A stretch of 64,000 nucleotides of DNA. Source: Saccharomonospora sp. NB11 (GTDB taxonomy: Bacteria; Actinomycetota; Actinomycetes; Mycobacteriales; Pseudonocardiaceae). The DNA lies in assembly GCF_015910535.1 (NCBI RefSeq), contig NZ_JACBJG010000015.1, positions 62,001 to 126,000 of the forward strand, in the 5' to 3' direction. The notes beneath the pieces were generated by a model. It was not told where the DNA came from. It was given only the letters and a program-made list of their open reading frames with translations, and did no database searches. The translations under genes and the position numbers were made by a program. Positions within the stretch are counted from its first letter, which is position 1. Each line of letters begins with the position of its first letter. Shown piece after piece: positions 7,973-16,455 of this stretch.

Positions 7973-9202
7973 TCAGGTGGCTGTGGTTTTCGAGGAGGTC
8001 GGGGCCGTAGCGAGGGACAGCAGCGCCGCCACGGCGGTGAGCGCCCCCAGGAGCAGGAAGGTGGCGGAGTATCCGCCGAGCAGCCCCGCCAGGGCCGCCC
8101 CGGCGAACGGAGCCAGCGCCATGGTGACGGTCAGCGGCGCCGACAACAGGCCTGTGAGCCGCCCGTAGTGGGTCGCTCCCCACCGGTCGGTGACCGCGGT
8201 GGCCTGCAACAGCGTGAACACTCCACGCGCCATCCCGGCCAGCACCGAGGCCACGATCAGCGCCGCCACCGTGGTGAGCATCCCCAGCAGCGCGGTGGTG
8301 GCGGCCATCGCGGCCAGGATCACCGCGGTCCGCGTCCGCACGGTGGTGTGGCGGGTCAGGGCGGCGTAGCCGAGGCGACCGGCGACCTGACCAACGCCGC
8401 CGAGTCCGAGCGCGATGGCCGCGGTGCCGGTGCCGATGCCGCGTTCAGCCAGCAGCGGCACGAGGTTGATCACGACCGCGAAGGTCGCGAACGCCGCCAC
8501 ACTCAGCGACACCACCAACAACACAAACGCTTGGCTGCGCGCCACGCGCGCGGGATCCACACTGTGAGCGTGCTGCGGTTCCGGCCGTGGCGCCGGCGGC
8601 CACGGCAGCCGAAGTCCGAACCAGTGCCCCGGGATGGTAATCACCGCCAGGATCGCGGCCAGCACCAGGTAGGTGCCGCGCCAGTCCAGCTGCGCCGACA
8701 CCACCGCCGCCAAGGGCGCGAACACGGTGCTGGCCAATCCCGCGACCAGGGTGAGCACGGTCAGCGCCCGGACCCTGTTCGGGCCGTGCCAGCGGGTCAG
8801 CGCCGCGAACGCCGGCGGGTAGAGCACCGCCCCCATCGCCACCCCCGCCACCACCCAGGCGATGACAAACCACGCCAGGTTCGGCGCGAGGGCGACCGCG
8901 ACGATCGCGGCCACGGCCAAGACCGACCCGGCGGTCATCGCACTGCGGGGGCCGTGTTGGTCCAGCCACCGTCCGACCGGGATCCCGACCAGCGCGGCAA
9001 CCAGCTGGCTGGCCGACAACGCCGCCGTCAACCACGTCGCCGACCACCCGGTGGCGGCCGTGATCTGCCCGGACAGCACCGGGAACGCGTAGTACAACAC
9101 GCCCCAACTGGTGATCTCCGTGGCACACAACACCACCAGCACCCGCCGCAATCCCGCGGATGTCGGCACAACCTCCTCGACCGGCGCCGGCGACCCGCCC
9201 AC
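7973..9202 (-). CDS. MFS transporter in the arsenic operon
   Basis: This 409-residue major-facilitator protein has twelve predicted membrane segments. The loop 2-3 signature is visible as G-R-W-L-D-Q-H-G-P-R. It starts with GTG only five bases after the stop of the upstream flavoprotein, so the two are co-transcribed and probably coupled. Placement between two flavoproteins and downstream of arsenic-type operators suggests export of an arsenic species or organoarsenical, perhaps a product of the flavoproteins or of ArsN. Known arsenic MFS pumps include ArsJ and ArsK, but nothing seen here assigns it to either. Confidence 0.75.
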   Translation of the reverse strand: MGGSPAPVEEVVPTSAGLRRVLVVLCATEITSWGVLYYAFPVLSGQITAATGWSATWLTAALSASQLVAALVGIPVGRWLDQHGPRSAMTAGSVLAVAAIVAVALAPNLAWFVIAWVVAGVAMGAVLYPPAFAALTRWHGPNRVRALTVLTLVAGLASTVFAPLAAVVSAQLDWRGTYLVLAAILAVITIPGHWFGLRLPWPPAPRPEPQHAHSVDPARVARSQAFVLLVVSLSVAAFATFAVVINLVPLLAERGIGTGTAAIALGLGGVGQVAGRLGYAALTRHTTVRTRTAVILAAMAATTALLGMLTTVAALIVASVLAGMARGVFTLLQATAVTDRWGATHYGRLTGLLSAPLTVTMALAPFAGAALAGLLGGYSATFLLLGALTAVAALLSLATAPTSSKTTAT

Positions 9203-9207
9203 GCCGG

Positions 9208-10557
9208 TCAGCGGGCAGCCGGCGCCGACAACGACACCGTCTGCGGCTCAGCAGGGGCACCACAGCAGCCGGCGTCGGCGTCGGCGTCGGCGACCGCAGT
9301 GTCGAGCTCGCTCAGGCCGGCTCCGCTGCACACCCCCGTCTCGGGCAGCACCAGCTCCACCCGCTCGGCCGATTCCCGGTCCCCGGCCAGCGCCGCCGCG
9401 ATCGAGCGCACCTGCTCGTAGCCGGTCAACGCCAAAAACGTCGGCGCCCGCCCGTAGCTCTTCATCCCGGCCAGGAACACGTTCGGCTCCGGGTGCGCCA
9501 ACTCCTTCGCACCATGGGGGTAGACGGTCCCGCATGAGTGCGCGTTCGGATCGATCAACGGGGCCAGCGCCACCGGCGCCTGCAACGTCGCATCCAGCGC
9601 CAACCGCAGCTCCGACAGCCACGACAGATCCGGGCGGAACCCGGTCGCCACCACGACCTCGTCCACCGCCTCCACCACCTGCCCAGTCGAGGACCGCAGT
9701 GTCAAGGCGCCCGTCGCGTCGTGTTCCACGGCTTCGGTGCGGAAACCACGTACGACCTCGATGCGCCCGGCCTCGACCGCCGCCCGCGCACGCATCCCCA
9801 GCGCACCCCGCGCTGGGAGCTGGTCGGCCTCACCACCACCGAACGCTGACCCGACAGCCTCGCGGCGCAGCAACCACGTAATCCGCGTCGACGGGTGCCG
9901 CGCGGCCAGCTCGGCCAAGCCCACCAGCGCGGTCAACGCCGAGTGCCCGCTGCCGGCGACCACCACGTGCCGCCCCGCGTACCGCGTGGCCACCGCGTCG
10001 TCGCCTAGGTCGGGCATCAGGTAGGTGATCCGGTCGGTGGCCGCTGCCTCACCCAGTGCGGGCAGCCCGTCTCCGCCCAGCGGATTGGGTGACCCCCACG
10101 TCCCCGAGGCGTCGATCACCGCCCGCGCGGTGATGCGCTCCGGCGTGCCGTCGGACGTGTGGACGTGCACGGTCAGCGGCTCGGACTCCCGGCCCGCATC
10201 CACCACCCGGTCCCGGCCCCGGCGGGCGACACCGGTGACCTCGGCACCGAAGCGGACCCGCTCACCCAGTGCGTCCGCCAGCGGCCGCAGATACTGCTGC
10301 ACCCACTCACGCCCCGTCGGATACGTCGTCTCATCCGGGTGTTGCCAGCCGTGCGTCTCCAGCAGCCGCCGCGCCGGTGGGGCGACCAGCTCGCCCCACC
10401 GGGAGAACAACCGCACGTGTCCCCACTGCGCCACCGCCGCCCCCGCGTGCGGGCCGCGTTCCAGTACCAGCGCGGGCAACCCGCGCTCGACCACCTCCGC
10501 CGCCGCGGCCAGCCCGACCGGCCCCGCTCCCACAACCACCACCGGTGACCCGGTCAT
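9208..10557 (-). CDS. FAD-dependent oxidoreductase, first gene of the ArsR-ArsN-divergent operon
   Basis: The 449-residue flavoprotein has an FAD motif at the N-terminus (V-V-V-G-A-G-P-V-G-L), a second nucleotide motif (V-A-G-S-G-H-S-A-L at about 190) and an A-T-G-F-R-P motif. The C-terminal tail has a Cys pair in an Asp/Ala-rich stretch (D-A-G-C-C-G-A-P), plus C-S-G-A-G shortly before. Such a tail could bind As(III) or relay electrons. The ATG at 10555-10557 gives the family N-terminus; longer reading frames upstream would run through the operators. It is divergent from the ArsR-ArsN gene, and the MFS gene follows at once. The reaction is unknown. Confidence 0.8.
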   Translation of the reverse strand: MTGSPVVVVGAGPVGLAAAAEVVERGLPALVLERGPHAGAAVAQWGHVRLFSRWGELVAPPARRLLETHGWQHPDETTYPTGREWVQQYLRPLADALGERVRFGAEVTGVARRGRDRVVDAGRESEPLTVHVHTSDGTPERITARAVIDASGTWGSPNPLGGDGLPALGEAAATDRITYLMPDLGDDAVATRYAGRHVVVAGSGHSALTALVGLAELAARHPSTRITWLLRREAVGSAFGGGEADQLPARGALGMRARAAVEAGRIEVVRGFRTEAVEHDATGALTLRSSTGQVVEAVDEVVVATGFRPDLSWLSELRLALDATLQAPVALAPLIDPNAHSCGTVYPHGAKELAHPEPNVFLAGMKSYGRAPTFLALTGYEQVRSIAAALAGDRESAERVELVLPETGVCSGAGLSELDTAVADADADAGCCGAPAEPQTVSLSAPAAR

Positions 10558-10572
10558 ACGACAGCCCTTTGC

Positions 10573-10647
10573 ATCGACTCGGATCGATTGAACAAGGCGA
10601 ACATTATCGACCAAACTCGATGAAGGCAACCATCGAATCACATCGAT
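10573..10647. promoter_or_regulatory. Three ArsR-type operators in the divergent promoter
   Basis: Three palindromes share the exact layout ATCGA-n6-TCGAT: 10573-10588, 10606-10621 and 10632-10647. The centres are about 33 and 26 bp apart, and all lie between the flavoprotein start (10557) and the ArsR-ArsN start (10659). The repeat is different from the CATCAA/TTGATG operators of the first arsR, so the two regulators should have separate regulons. Confidence 0.8.
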
Positions 10648-10658
10648 ACAATGGCGGT

Positions 10659-11498
10659 ATGCCGATCGCCCTGCCTCAAGCACAGCTTCTGCCCAGAAGC
10701 CAGGCCACCACCTACGCCGACTGGTTCGCCTGCCTGGCCGAGCCCGTGCGCGTCAAGCTCCTGCACGCCGTGGCCACCAGCCCGCAGGGCATCACCATCG
10801 GCGCACTCACCGAAATCCTGGGCACCAGTCAGTCCACAACCTCGCACCACGTCCGCAAGCTCGCCGACATCGGTTTCGTCCACGTCCGCAAGGACGGCAC
10901 CGCCAGCGTCGTCACCATCAACGAAGCCTGCTGCTCCGGACTCCCGCACGCCGCCGACGCCGTCATGGGCCTACTCGGACCGCAGCCCTGCTGCCCCGAC
11001 AACCTCCCCGCCGACGTCACCGTCCGCGCACTGCGACCCGGCGATTGGCCGACCGTCCGGCGCATCTACCGCGAAGGAATCGCCACCGGCCTCGCCACCT
11101 TCGAGACCACCGTGCCCACCCGCGCGACCCTCGACGCCACCTGGCTGCCGGACCACCGCTGGGTCGCCGAGATCGACGGCACCGTCGTCGGCTGGACCGC
11201 CGCCACCCGCGTCTCAACCCAGGACTGCTACTCCGGCGTCGCCGAAACCTCCGTCTACGTCGCCGAGGGCTACCGGGGCCGCGGCGTCGGCAAAGCACTG
11301 CTGCACAAACAAGTCACCGCCGCCGACGCCGCCGACCTGTGGACGCTGCAAACCTCCCTTTTCACCGAGAACCGGGCAGGCATCGCCTTGCACCACACAG
11401 CCGGCTACCGCACAGTCGGCATCCGCGACCGCATCGCCCAGCTCGACGGAGCCTGGCGCGACACCATCCTGCTCGAACGCCGATCCCCGGTCCGCTGA
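10659..11498 (+). CDS. ArsR repressor fused to ArsN-type N-acetyltransferase
   Basis: The 279-residue protein has two domains. Residues 1 to about 105 are an ArsR winged helix (Q-S-T-T-S-H-H-V-R-K-L reader helix) with vicinal Cys pairs after the wing (E-A-C-C-S-G and Q-P-C-C-P-D), likely As(III) ligands. Residues about 115-279 are a GNAT domain of the phosphinothricin/ArsN group: G-L-A-T-F-E near its start, W-V-A-E-x-D-G-x-V-V-G-W, and the acetyl-CoA loop G-Y-R-G-R-G-V-G-K-A-L-L. Characterised ArsN enzymes acetylate the antibiotic arsinothricin. The ATG at 10659 was preferred over an in-frame ATG at 10620, which would put an operator inside the gene. One polypeptide thus joins sensor and detoxifying enzyme. 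Confidence 0.88.
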   Translation: MPIALPQAQLLPRSQATTYADWFACLAEPVRVKLLHAVATSPQGITIGALTEILGTSQSTTSHHVRKLADIGFVHVRKDGTASVVTINEACCSGLPHAADAVMGLLGPQPCCPDNLPADVTVRALRPGDWPTVRRIYREGIATGLATFETTVPTRATLDATWLPDHRWVAEIDGTVVGWTAATRVSTQDCYSGVAETSVYVAEGYRGRGVGKALLHKQVTAADAADLWTLQTSLFTENRAGIALHHTAGYRTVGIRDRIAQLDGAWRDTILLERRSPVR

Positions 11499-11764
11499 AA
11501 CCCACCCGAAGCAACACAAACCTCGACAAGCCCCGCCAAGCCACCCATCCAGCTTCGGCTCGAACACCCACACCCCACGGTCAGCCGGGCAGCTCACGTG
11601 CGGTGCGGAAAGCCGCCATCAGCGGCACGGGCGGCGACAACGCCGACATACACAAGCTCCAACAGATAACAGTGCCCAGCCGCATCGACGCCAAGATCAT
11701 GTCTGCTCCGGCTGTTTCCTGCCGCGATACCGGTGCCAGCACCTGACGCGCAAGGCGGCACCTA

Positions 11765-12574
11765 CTGACCCACCCCCGAGGTACGGCCTTCGGAACCGCT
11801 TGCCTCGTCCAACGCTTCACCGACCTGCCGACCACCGAGCACGCCACCGACACCGCCGACCAGACTTTGGCGGTGTTCTCGCTGTTCGCGCTGACCAGGT
11901 TCACGCTCTCGCCGCGGATCCGGGATCTGGCGGGCGGGATCACCCTGCACCGGCTGGGGTCCCGCCGTGAGGTGTGCGGAGTGTTCCCGAACGCGGGCAA
12001 GCCGCTGACCGGCACCGTCGACGTTGGACTGATCCGCAGCCAGTGGGGCGAGATGCTGCGCCTGGCCGCGTCGCTGAAGTACGGGCACTCCACCGCGTCG
12101 CTGGTGGTCGGCAAGCTGCACACCTCCTCGCGTCGCTCCGCGCTCGCCCGAGCGCTGGTGGAATACGGCGGGCTTCAGCGCACCCTCTACGCCTTGCGCT
12201 ACCTGGCGGATGAGGCGTGCCGGCGCATCACCCGGCAGCTCAACAAGGGCGAGAGCCTGCACTCGCTGCGCCGTGACCTGTTCTTCGCCCACGAAGGCAC
12301 CGCGCGCCGCCGCCATCACGAGCAGCAGACCGAGCAAGCTCTCTGCTTGTCGCTGGTGACCAACGCCATCATCACCTGGAACACCGCCTACTTCGAACTC
12401 GCGCTCGCCCACCTGTCCCAGCGGCGGGGCCGCATCGACCGCGACTTGCTCGCGCACGTCTCACCTGCGCTGAGGGAGCACGTCAACCCGTACGGGACGT
12501 ACGAGTTCCCGGTGGAGGCCGAGTACGCGCGCACGGGCTACCGGCCGCTGCGACGCCCCGCCGGCAGCGAGTAG
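11765..12574 (+). pseudogene. tnpA: Tn3 family transposase, C-terminal fragment (copy 2)
   Basis: The frame encodes the last about 265 residues of a Tn3 transposase. It includes the L-S-P-R-I-R-D-L region and the complete conserved end (H-V-N-P-Y-G-T-Y-E-F then Y-R-P-L-R). The N-terminal two thirds and a proper start are missing. It is clearly the same family as copy 1 at 2848-3404 but differs in many codons and residues, so the two are not a recent duplication. Here the frame is intact to the TAG at 12572-12574. The 266 bases between ArsR-ArsN and this fragment hold no recognisable gene. Confidence 0.85.
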
Positions 12575-12577
12575 AAG

Positions 12578-12608
12578 GTCCTGCCCGGCTCCAACAACCG
12601 GGCAGGAC
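12578..12608. terminator. Stem-loop between transposase copy 2 and the MFS gene
   Basis: 11-bp perfect arms (12578-12588 and 12598-12608) with a 9-nt loop lie between the transposase stop and the convergent MFS gene. There is no T-run. Confidence 0.55.
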
Positions 12609-12620
12609 GGGCGCTGACTC

Positions 12621-13823
12621 TTATGCTGCGTGGGTGCTGGTGCGGGGTTGTTCGTGGCGGAACAAGGGCACGGCCAGGACGGCGGCGAGCAGCGCTGCTG
12701 CTCCGAACACGGTGAAGGCGACGGTGAACCCGGCGGGTTGCTGGATGGCTTGGAAGGCGAGGCTGCCCAGTCCCATGCCGGTGAACAGGGTGAACACGTT
12801 CAGTGCCATGGCCAGGCCGCCGTGGCCGGGCAGGTCGGTGACGATGCCGCCCAGGGGTGGTTGGGTCATGTCGTAGCCCAGGGAGAGGGCGACGATGCTG
12901 GCTTGCACGGCCAGCAGCGGCAGTGGTGTGGCCAGCAGTAGGGCGCAGAGGGCGCCGAGGGCTACGCCGGCGGGGATGATGCGGGCGCGGCCGTAGCGGT
13001 CGGCTAGGCGTCCGATGACCGGGCCGAGCAGCAGGCCGGGGATGCCGTAGCCGAGCAGGGTCAACCCGATGCCGACCTCGCCGAGGCCGAACCGTTGGGT
13101 CAGGTAGACGCTAAGCCAGGTGTAGACCCCGGAGTGCAGCAGCGCGTTGATGAGCACGTAGGTGTAGGTGCGGCGTCCCCGGGGCTGGCGCAGCAGGTTT
13201 AGGTAGCCGGTCGCCACGGTGCGCGGCGCGGGCGGTGCCGCCGATCGCGGGGTCTTCGGCAGCAGTCCCAGCGCCACCACGAACAGAACTAGCCCGGCCG
13301 CGGCGGCGGCCAGAAATAGTCCGGGCCAGCCGACCAGCGGCTCGCCCAGGGCCCCGGCGGTGGCGCCGACGGCGATGCCGCCGGCCATGCCACCGAACAG
13401 CCACCCCAGGGCGTGACCGCGCCGCTGGTAGGGCACCAGATCCCCGATGAGAGCCAGGGAGATCGGCACGACGCCGCTGGCGCCGATCGCGGTGGCCAGC
13501 CGCATCCCGATGAACGCCTCGGCACTGCCGACGAAAGCCGTGGCACCGGCCAGCGCGGTGAACGCGACCAGTGAGCCGAGGATGACCGGCCGGCGTCCGA
13601 GGTGTTCGGAGACCGGTCCCCACACCAGCACCATCGCCCCGTAGGGGATCAGGTAGGCGGGCACGGCCAACCCGGCCAGGTCGGGCGAGGTGTGGAAGAC
13701 CTCGGCCAGCCGCGGGATCAGCGGCGCGACCATGAAGATCTGCGCGAAGATCACGAACGCGGCGGCGGTCAGCAGCGCCAGCATCCCCCGCGGTGCGGCG
13801 GGCCTTGTCAGTGGATCAGACAC
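12621..13823 (-). CDS. MFS exporter (AraJ/DHA1-like)
   Basis: The 400-residue protein has twelve predicted membrane segments, the loop motif G-P-V-S-E-H-L-G-R-R-P between helices 2 and 3, and a similar repeat (G-R-L-A-D-R-Y-G-R-A-R) in the second half. This is the DHA1 drug/sugar-efflux pattern. It starts with GTG at 13821-13823. The heavy-metal ATPase lies 115 bases upstream on the same strand with no gene between, so the two may form one unit. The substrate cannot be read from sequence; the island context favours a toxic compound or metal complex. Confidence 0.75.
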   Translation of the reverse strand: MSDPLTRPAAPRGMLALLTAAAFVIFAQIFMVAPLIPRLAEVFHTSPDLAGLAVPAYLIPYGAMVLVWGPVSEHLGRRPVILGSLVAFTALAGATAFVGSAEAFIGMRLATAIGASGVVPISLALIGDLVPYQRRGHALGWLFGGMAGGIAVGATAGALGEPLVGWPGLFLAAAAAGLVLFVVALGLLPKTPRSAAPPAPRTVATGYLNLLRQPRGRRTYTYVLINALLHSGVYTWLSVYLTQRFGLGEVGIGLTLLGYGIPGLLLGPVIGRLADRYGRARIIPAGVALGALCALLLATPLPLLAVQASIVALSLGYDMTQPPLGGIVTDLPGHGGLAMALNVFTLFTGMGLGSLAFQAIQQPAGFTVAFTVFGAAALLAAVLAVPLFRHEQPRTSTHAA

Positions 13824-13938
13824 GTCTTTCCTTGGGCGGAGAGTTTCGGGGCGAGGTCTTCCTCGGCTGGCGCGCAGGTCGATCCCGGCCCGCCGGCAGC
13901 GGGTGATGTCAGGAGAGATCTGGTGTTGTCGTGGCCGG

Positions 13939-16305
13939 TCAGGGCACCGCCGGTTCGGGGGACTGCTGGCCTGCTGCGCCTCGAGTGCGGCCGACGCTGG
14001 CGATGGCGTTGATCAGCAGGGAGGGGCGGGTGCCGAAGGAGTTGAGGAAGATCGTGGTCACCGAGGCGGCCATGGCGATCATGGCCCACACCGGGGAGAT
14101 CAGCCCGGTGGAAGCCAGCGGGATGCCCAGGCCGTTGAAGGTGAAGGCCAAGCCCACGTTGGCCCGGGTGCGCCCGTAGGCGCGGGTACTGATCTCCCGG
14201 GCGTCGAGCACCGCGTGGACGTCTTCGCGCAGGAGCACGATGTCGGCGGATTCCACGGCGATGTCGGTGCCGCCGCCGGCGGCCAGGCCCACGTCGGCCT
14301 GCATCAGGGCGGGTGCGTCGTTGATGCCATCGCCGACCATGGCCACCCGGGTGCCGTCGGCCTGTAGCTCGCGCACAATTGCGGCCTTGCCCTCCGGGCG
14401 CACCCCGGCGTGGATCTCGGTGATGCCGAGTTGGTCGGCGACGTGGCGTGCGGCGCGCTCGTTGTCGCCGGTGACCAACACCGGGTCCATCCCCGCTTGA
14501 CGCATGGCCGCCACAGCTTCGGCGGCGTCGGGCCGCAGCTGGTCGCCGAGTGCGAGCGCACCCCGCAGCACGTGGTCGGCGGCCACCACGATGACGGTGT
14601 GCCCGGTGGCTTCCTGCGCGGTGATCCAGTCCGACATTCCGGTCAGGTCCACGCCGATGTCGGTGAGCAGTCCTGGGCGGCCCACCAGGACGTGCTGGCC
14701 GTCGACGGTGGCGCGCACCCCGGAGCCGGTCATCGACTCGAAGTCGTGCGCCTGGCCCACCGTCACGCCGGCGTCCTCGGCGGCACTGACCACGGCGCGG
14801 GCCAAGGGGTGCTCGGAGTGGTACTCGGCCGCGGCGGCCAGCGCCAGCAGCCCGGCGGTGTCGCCGTCGGCGGCTTCGACAGCGCGCACGGTGGGGCGGC
14901 CTTGGGTGAGGGTGCCGGTCTTGTCCAGCACGACGCGGCGCACCAGCCGGAAGGTCTGGAACGCTTCGCCGGTGCGCATGATGATGCCCCGGTCGGCGGC
15001 GTGCCCGGTACCGCGCACGATCGCCAGCGGCGCGGCGATCCCCACCGCGCACGGGTAGCCCATCACCAGCACCCCGAGTGCGGCGAACACGGCCCGGTGC
15101 ACATCCGGCTGCCCCGAGATCGCCCAGCTAGCGCCCAGCCAACCCAGGAGAGCGATCGCGGAGACGGTGAGCACGGTGGGGGTGTAGACGCGCAGCACTT
15201 TGTCGACCAGGTGCAGGATGCCGGGCTTGAGCGCCCGGGCGTCCTCCACGTGACGTACCACCTGGGCCAGGAATCCTTCCGCCCCGGTGGCGGTGACCTC
15301 GATCAGCAGGCTGCCGGTGCCGTTGATCGCCCCACCCACGACCTCCTCGCCCACTCCGCGCTCGACAGGCACTGGTTCCCCGGTAACCAGGGAGAAGTCG
15401 ATGGCCGAATACCCGGAGCGGATGCGCCCGTCCAGCGGGATGCGCTCGCCGGGCCGCACCCGCACCAGCTGACCCACCTCAACCTGCTCGACGGGCACCT
15501 CCGACTCGCTGCCGTCGTCGGTGACCAGGCGGGCCAGGTCGGGCTGTAGGTCCAGCAGCTTCTTGATCGACTGGCTGGAGCGGGTCTTGACCAGCAGCGA
15601 CAGCCACTCCGAGAAGATGTGGTAGTTGGCCACCAGCACCGACACAGCGAAGAACGCCGCCGTGGGATAGCCCGGCAATATCCCGGTCAGCCCGATGATC
15701 CCGCCGGCGATGCCGGCGAACGCGCCGATCTCCAACAGCACGTGCTGGTTGAGAATCCCGCGCCGCGCGGACTGATAGGCCATCCGCAGGATGTGCGCAG
15801 CCACCCCGACCACGACCCCGACGGCCAGTGCCCCGGCCACCCAACCGACCACAGGCGGCCCTAGCACCCCGGTGGCGCGGGCCGCTAAAGCCGCCACCCC
15901 TGGCGCCACGATCCCGGTCGCCCCGAATAGGGCCTTGACCGTACCGGCAGGGCGCAGCAGTGCATACGACAGCGGCACCATCAGCACGATCACGCTCAAC
16001 GGCACCAGCACCGACCAGATACCGGTGACCTCGGCGATCAACCCGATCGCCGCCAACGATGCGGCGATCGCGGCCAACAACCGGCGGCCTTCGCGGACCA
16101 GATCACGCTCCTCGTCTTCGAAGGGGCGCAGCTTACGCGGGTCGTACAGCTCATAACCGATATCGCGCAGCGTGCCCAAGATCCGCTCAGGCTCGACAAT
16201 GGCTGGGTCGTAGTCGACCAGGGCCTGCTCGTGGGTCAGGCTCACCGCCACCGTGCCCACACCCTCCAGCCGGCCCAAGGCTTTCTCGATCGTGCCGGTG
16301 CACAA
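13939..16305 (-). CDS. Heavy-metal translocating P1B-type ATPase, start codon lost
   Basis: This is a full set of P1B-ATPase motifs: an N-terminal heavy-metal-associated domain, eight membrane helices, phosphorylation site D-K-T-G-T-L-T at about residue 457 (from the TTG), S-E-H-P-L, T-G-D-N and G-D-G-I-N-D-A-P. The metal-site motif in helix 6 is Y-P-C (about residue 417) instead of the usual C-P-C. The TTG at 16303-16305 falls inside the metal-binding loop: the reading frame continues upstream with G-L-H-C-S-L-C and about ten more family-like residues, but no ATG, GTG or TTG occurs before the stop at 16439-16441. The natural start was probably removed when the adjacent Tn3 element inserted. 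Translation would need CTG/ATT or would make a damaged N-terminus. Confidence 0.8.
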   Translation of the reverse strand: MCTGTIEKALGRLEGVGTVAVSLTHEQALVDYDPAIVEPERILGTLRDIGYELYDPRKLRPFEDEERDLVREGRRLLAAIAASLAAIGLIAEVTGIWSVLVPLSVIVLMVPLSYALLRPAGTVKALFGATGIVAPGVAALAARATGVLGPPVVGWVAGALAVGVVVGVAAHILRMAYQSARRGILNQHVLLEIGAFAGIAGGIIGLTGILPGYPTAAFFAVSVLVANYHIFSEWLSLLVKTRSSQSIKKLLDLQPDLARLVTDDGSESEVPVEQVEVGQLVRVRPGERIPLDGRIRSGYSAIDFSLVTGEPVPVERGVGEEVVGGAINGTGSLLIEVTATGAEGFLAQVVRHVEDARALKPGILHLVDKVLRVYTPTVLTVSAIALLGWLGASWAISGQPDVHRAVFAALGVLVMGYPCAVGIAAPLAIVRGTGHAADRGIIMRTGEAFQTFRLVRRVVLDKTGTLTQGRPTVRAVEAADGDTAGLLALAAAAEYHSEHPLARAVVSAAEDAGVTVGQAHDFESMTGSGVRATVDGQHVLVGRPGLLTDIGVDLTGMSDWITAQEATGHTVIVVAADHVLRGALALGDQLRPDAAEAVAAMRQAGMDPVLVTGDNERAARHVADQLGITEIHAGVRPEGKAAIVRELQADGTRVAMVGDGINDAPALMQADVGLAAGGGTDIAVESADIVLLREDVHAVLDAREISTRAYGRTRANVGLAFTFNGLGIPLASTGLISPVWAMIAMAASVTTIFLNSFGTRPSLLINAIASVGRTRGAAGQQSPEPAVP

Positions 16306-16455
16306 CGAGCAATGCAGCCCCGAAATCCGCGCCCGAATCCGCTCATGCCCCGGCGTAGGGCTGGAACTCCCGAAGCTGCCCTGAGCCGCAAAGTAACCAG
16401 TGAGTAGCCGACTCGCTGTGAGCTGTATTACAGCGGTCTTCTATGGTCCGGTGCC

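Noticed and set aside
12621-16305. Idea that the MFS exporter and P-type ATPase belong to the ars operon
   Set aside because: They lie outside the transposase fragment, have no ArsR-type palindrome and the ATPase family moves copper-like ions, not arsenite.
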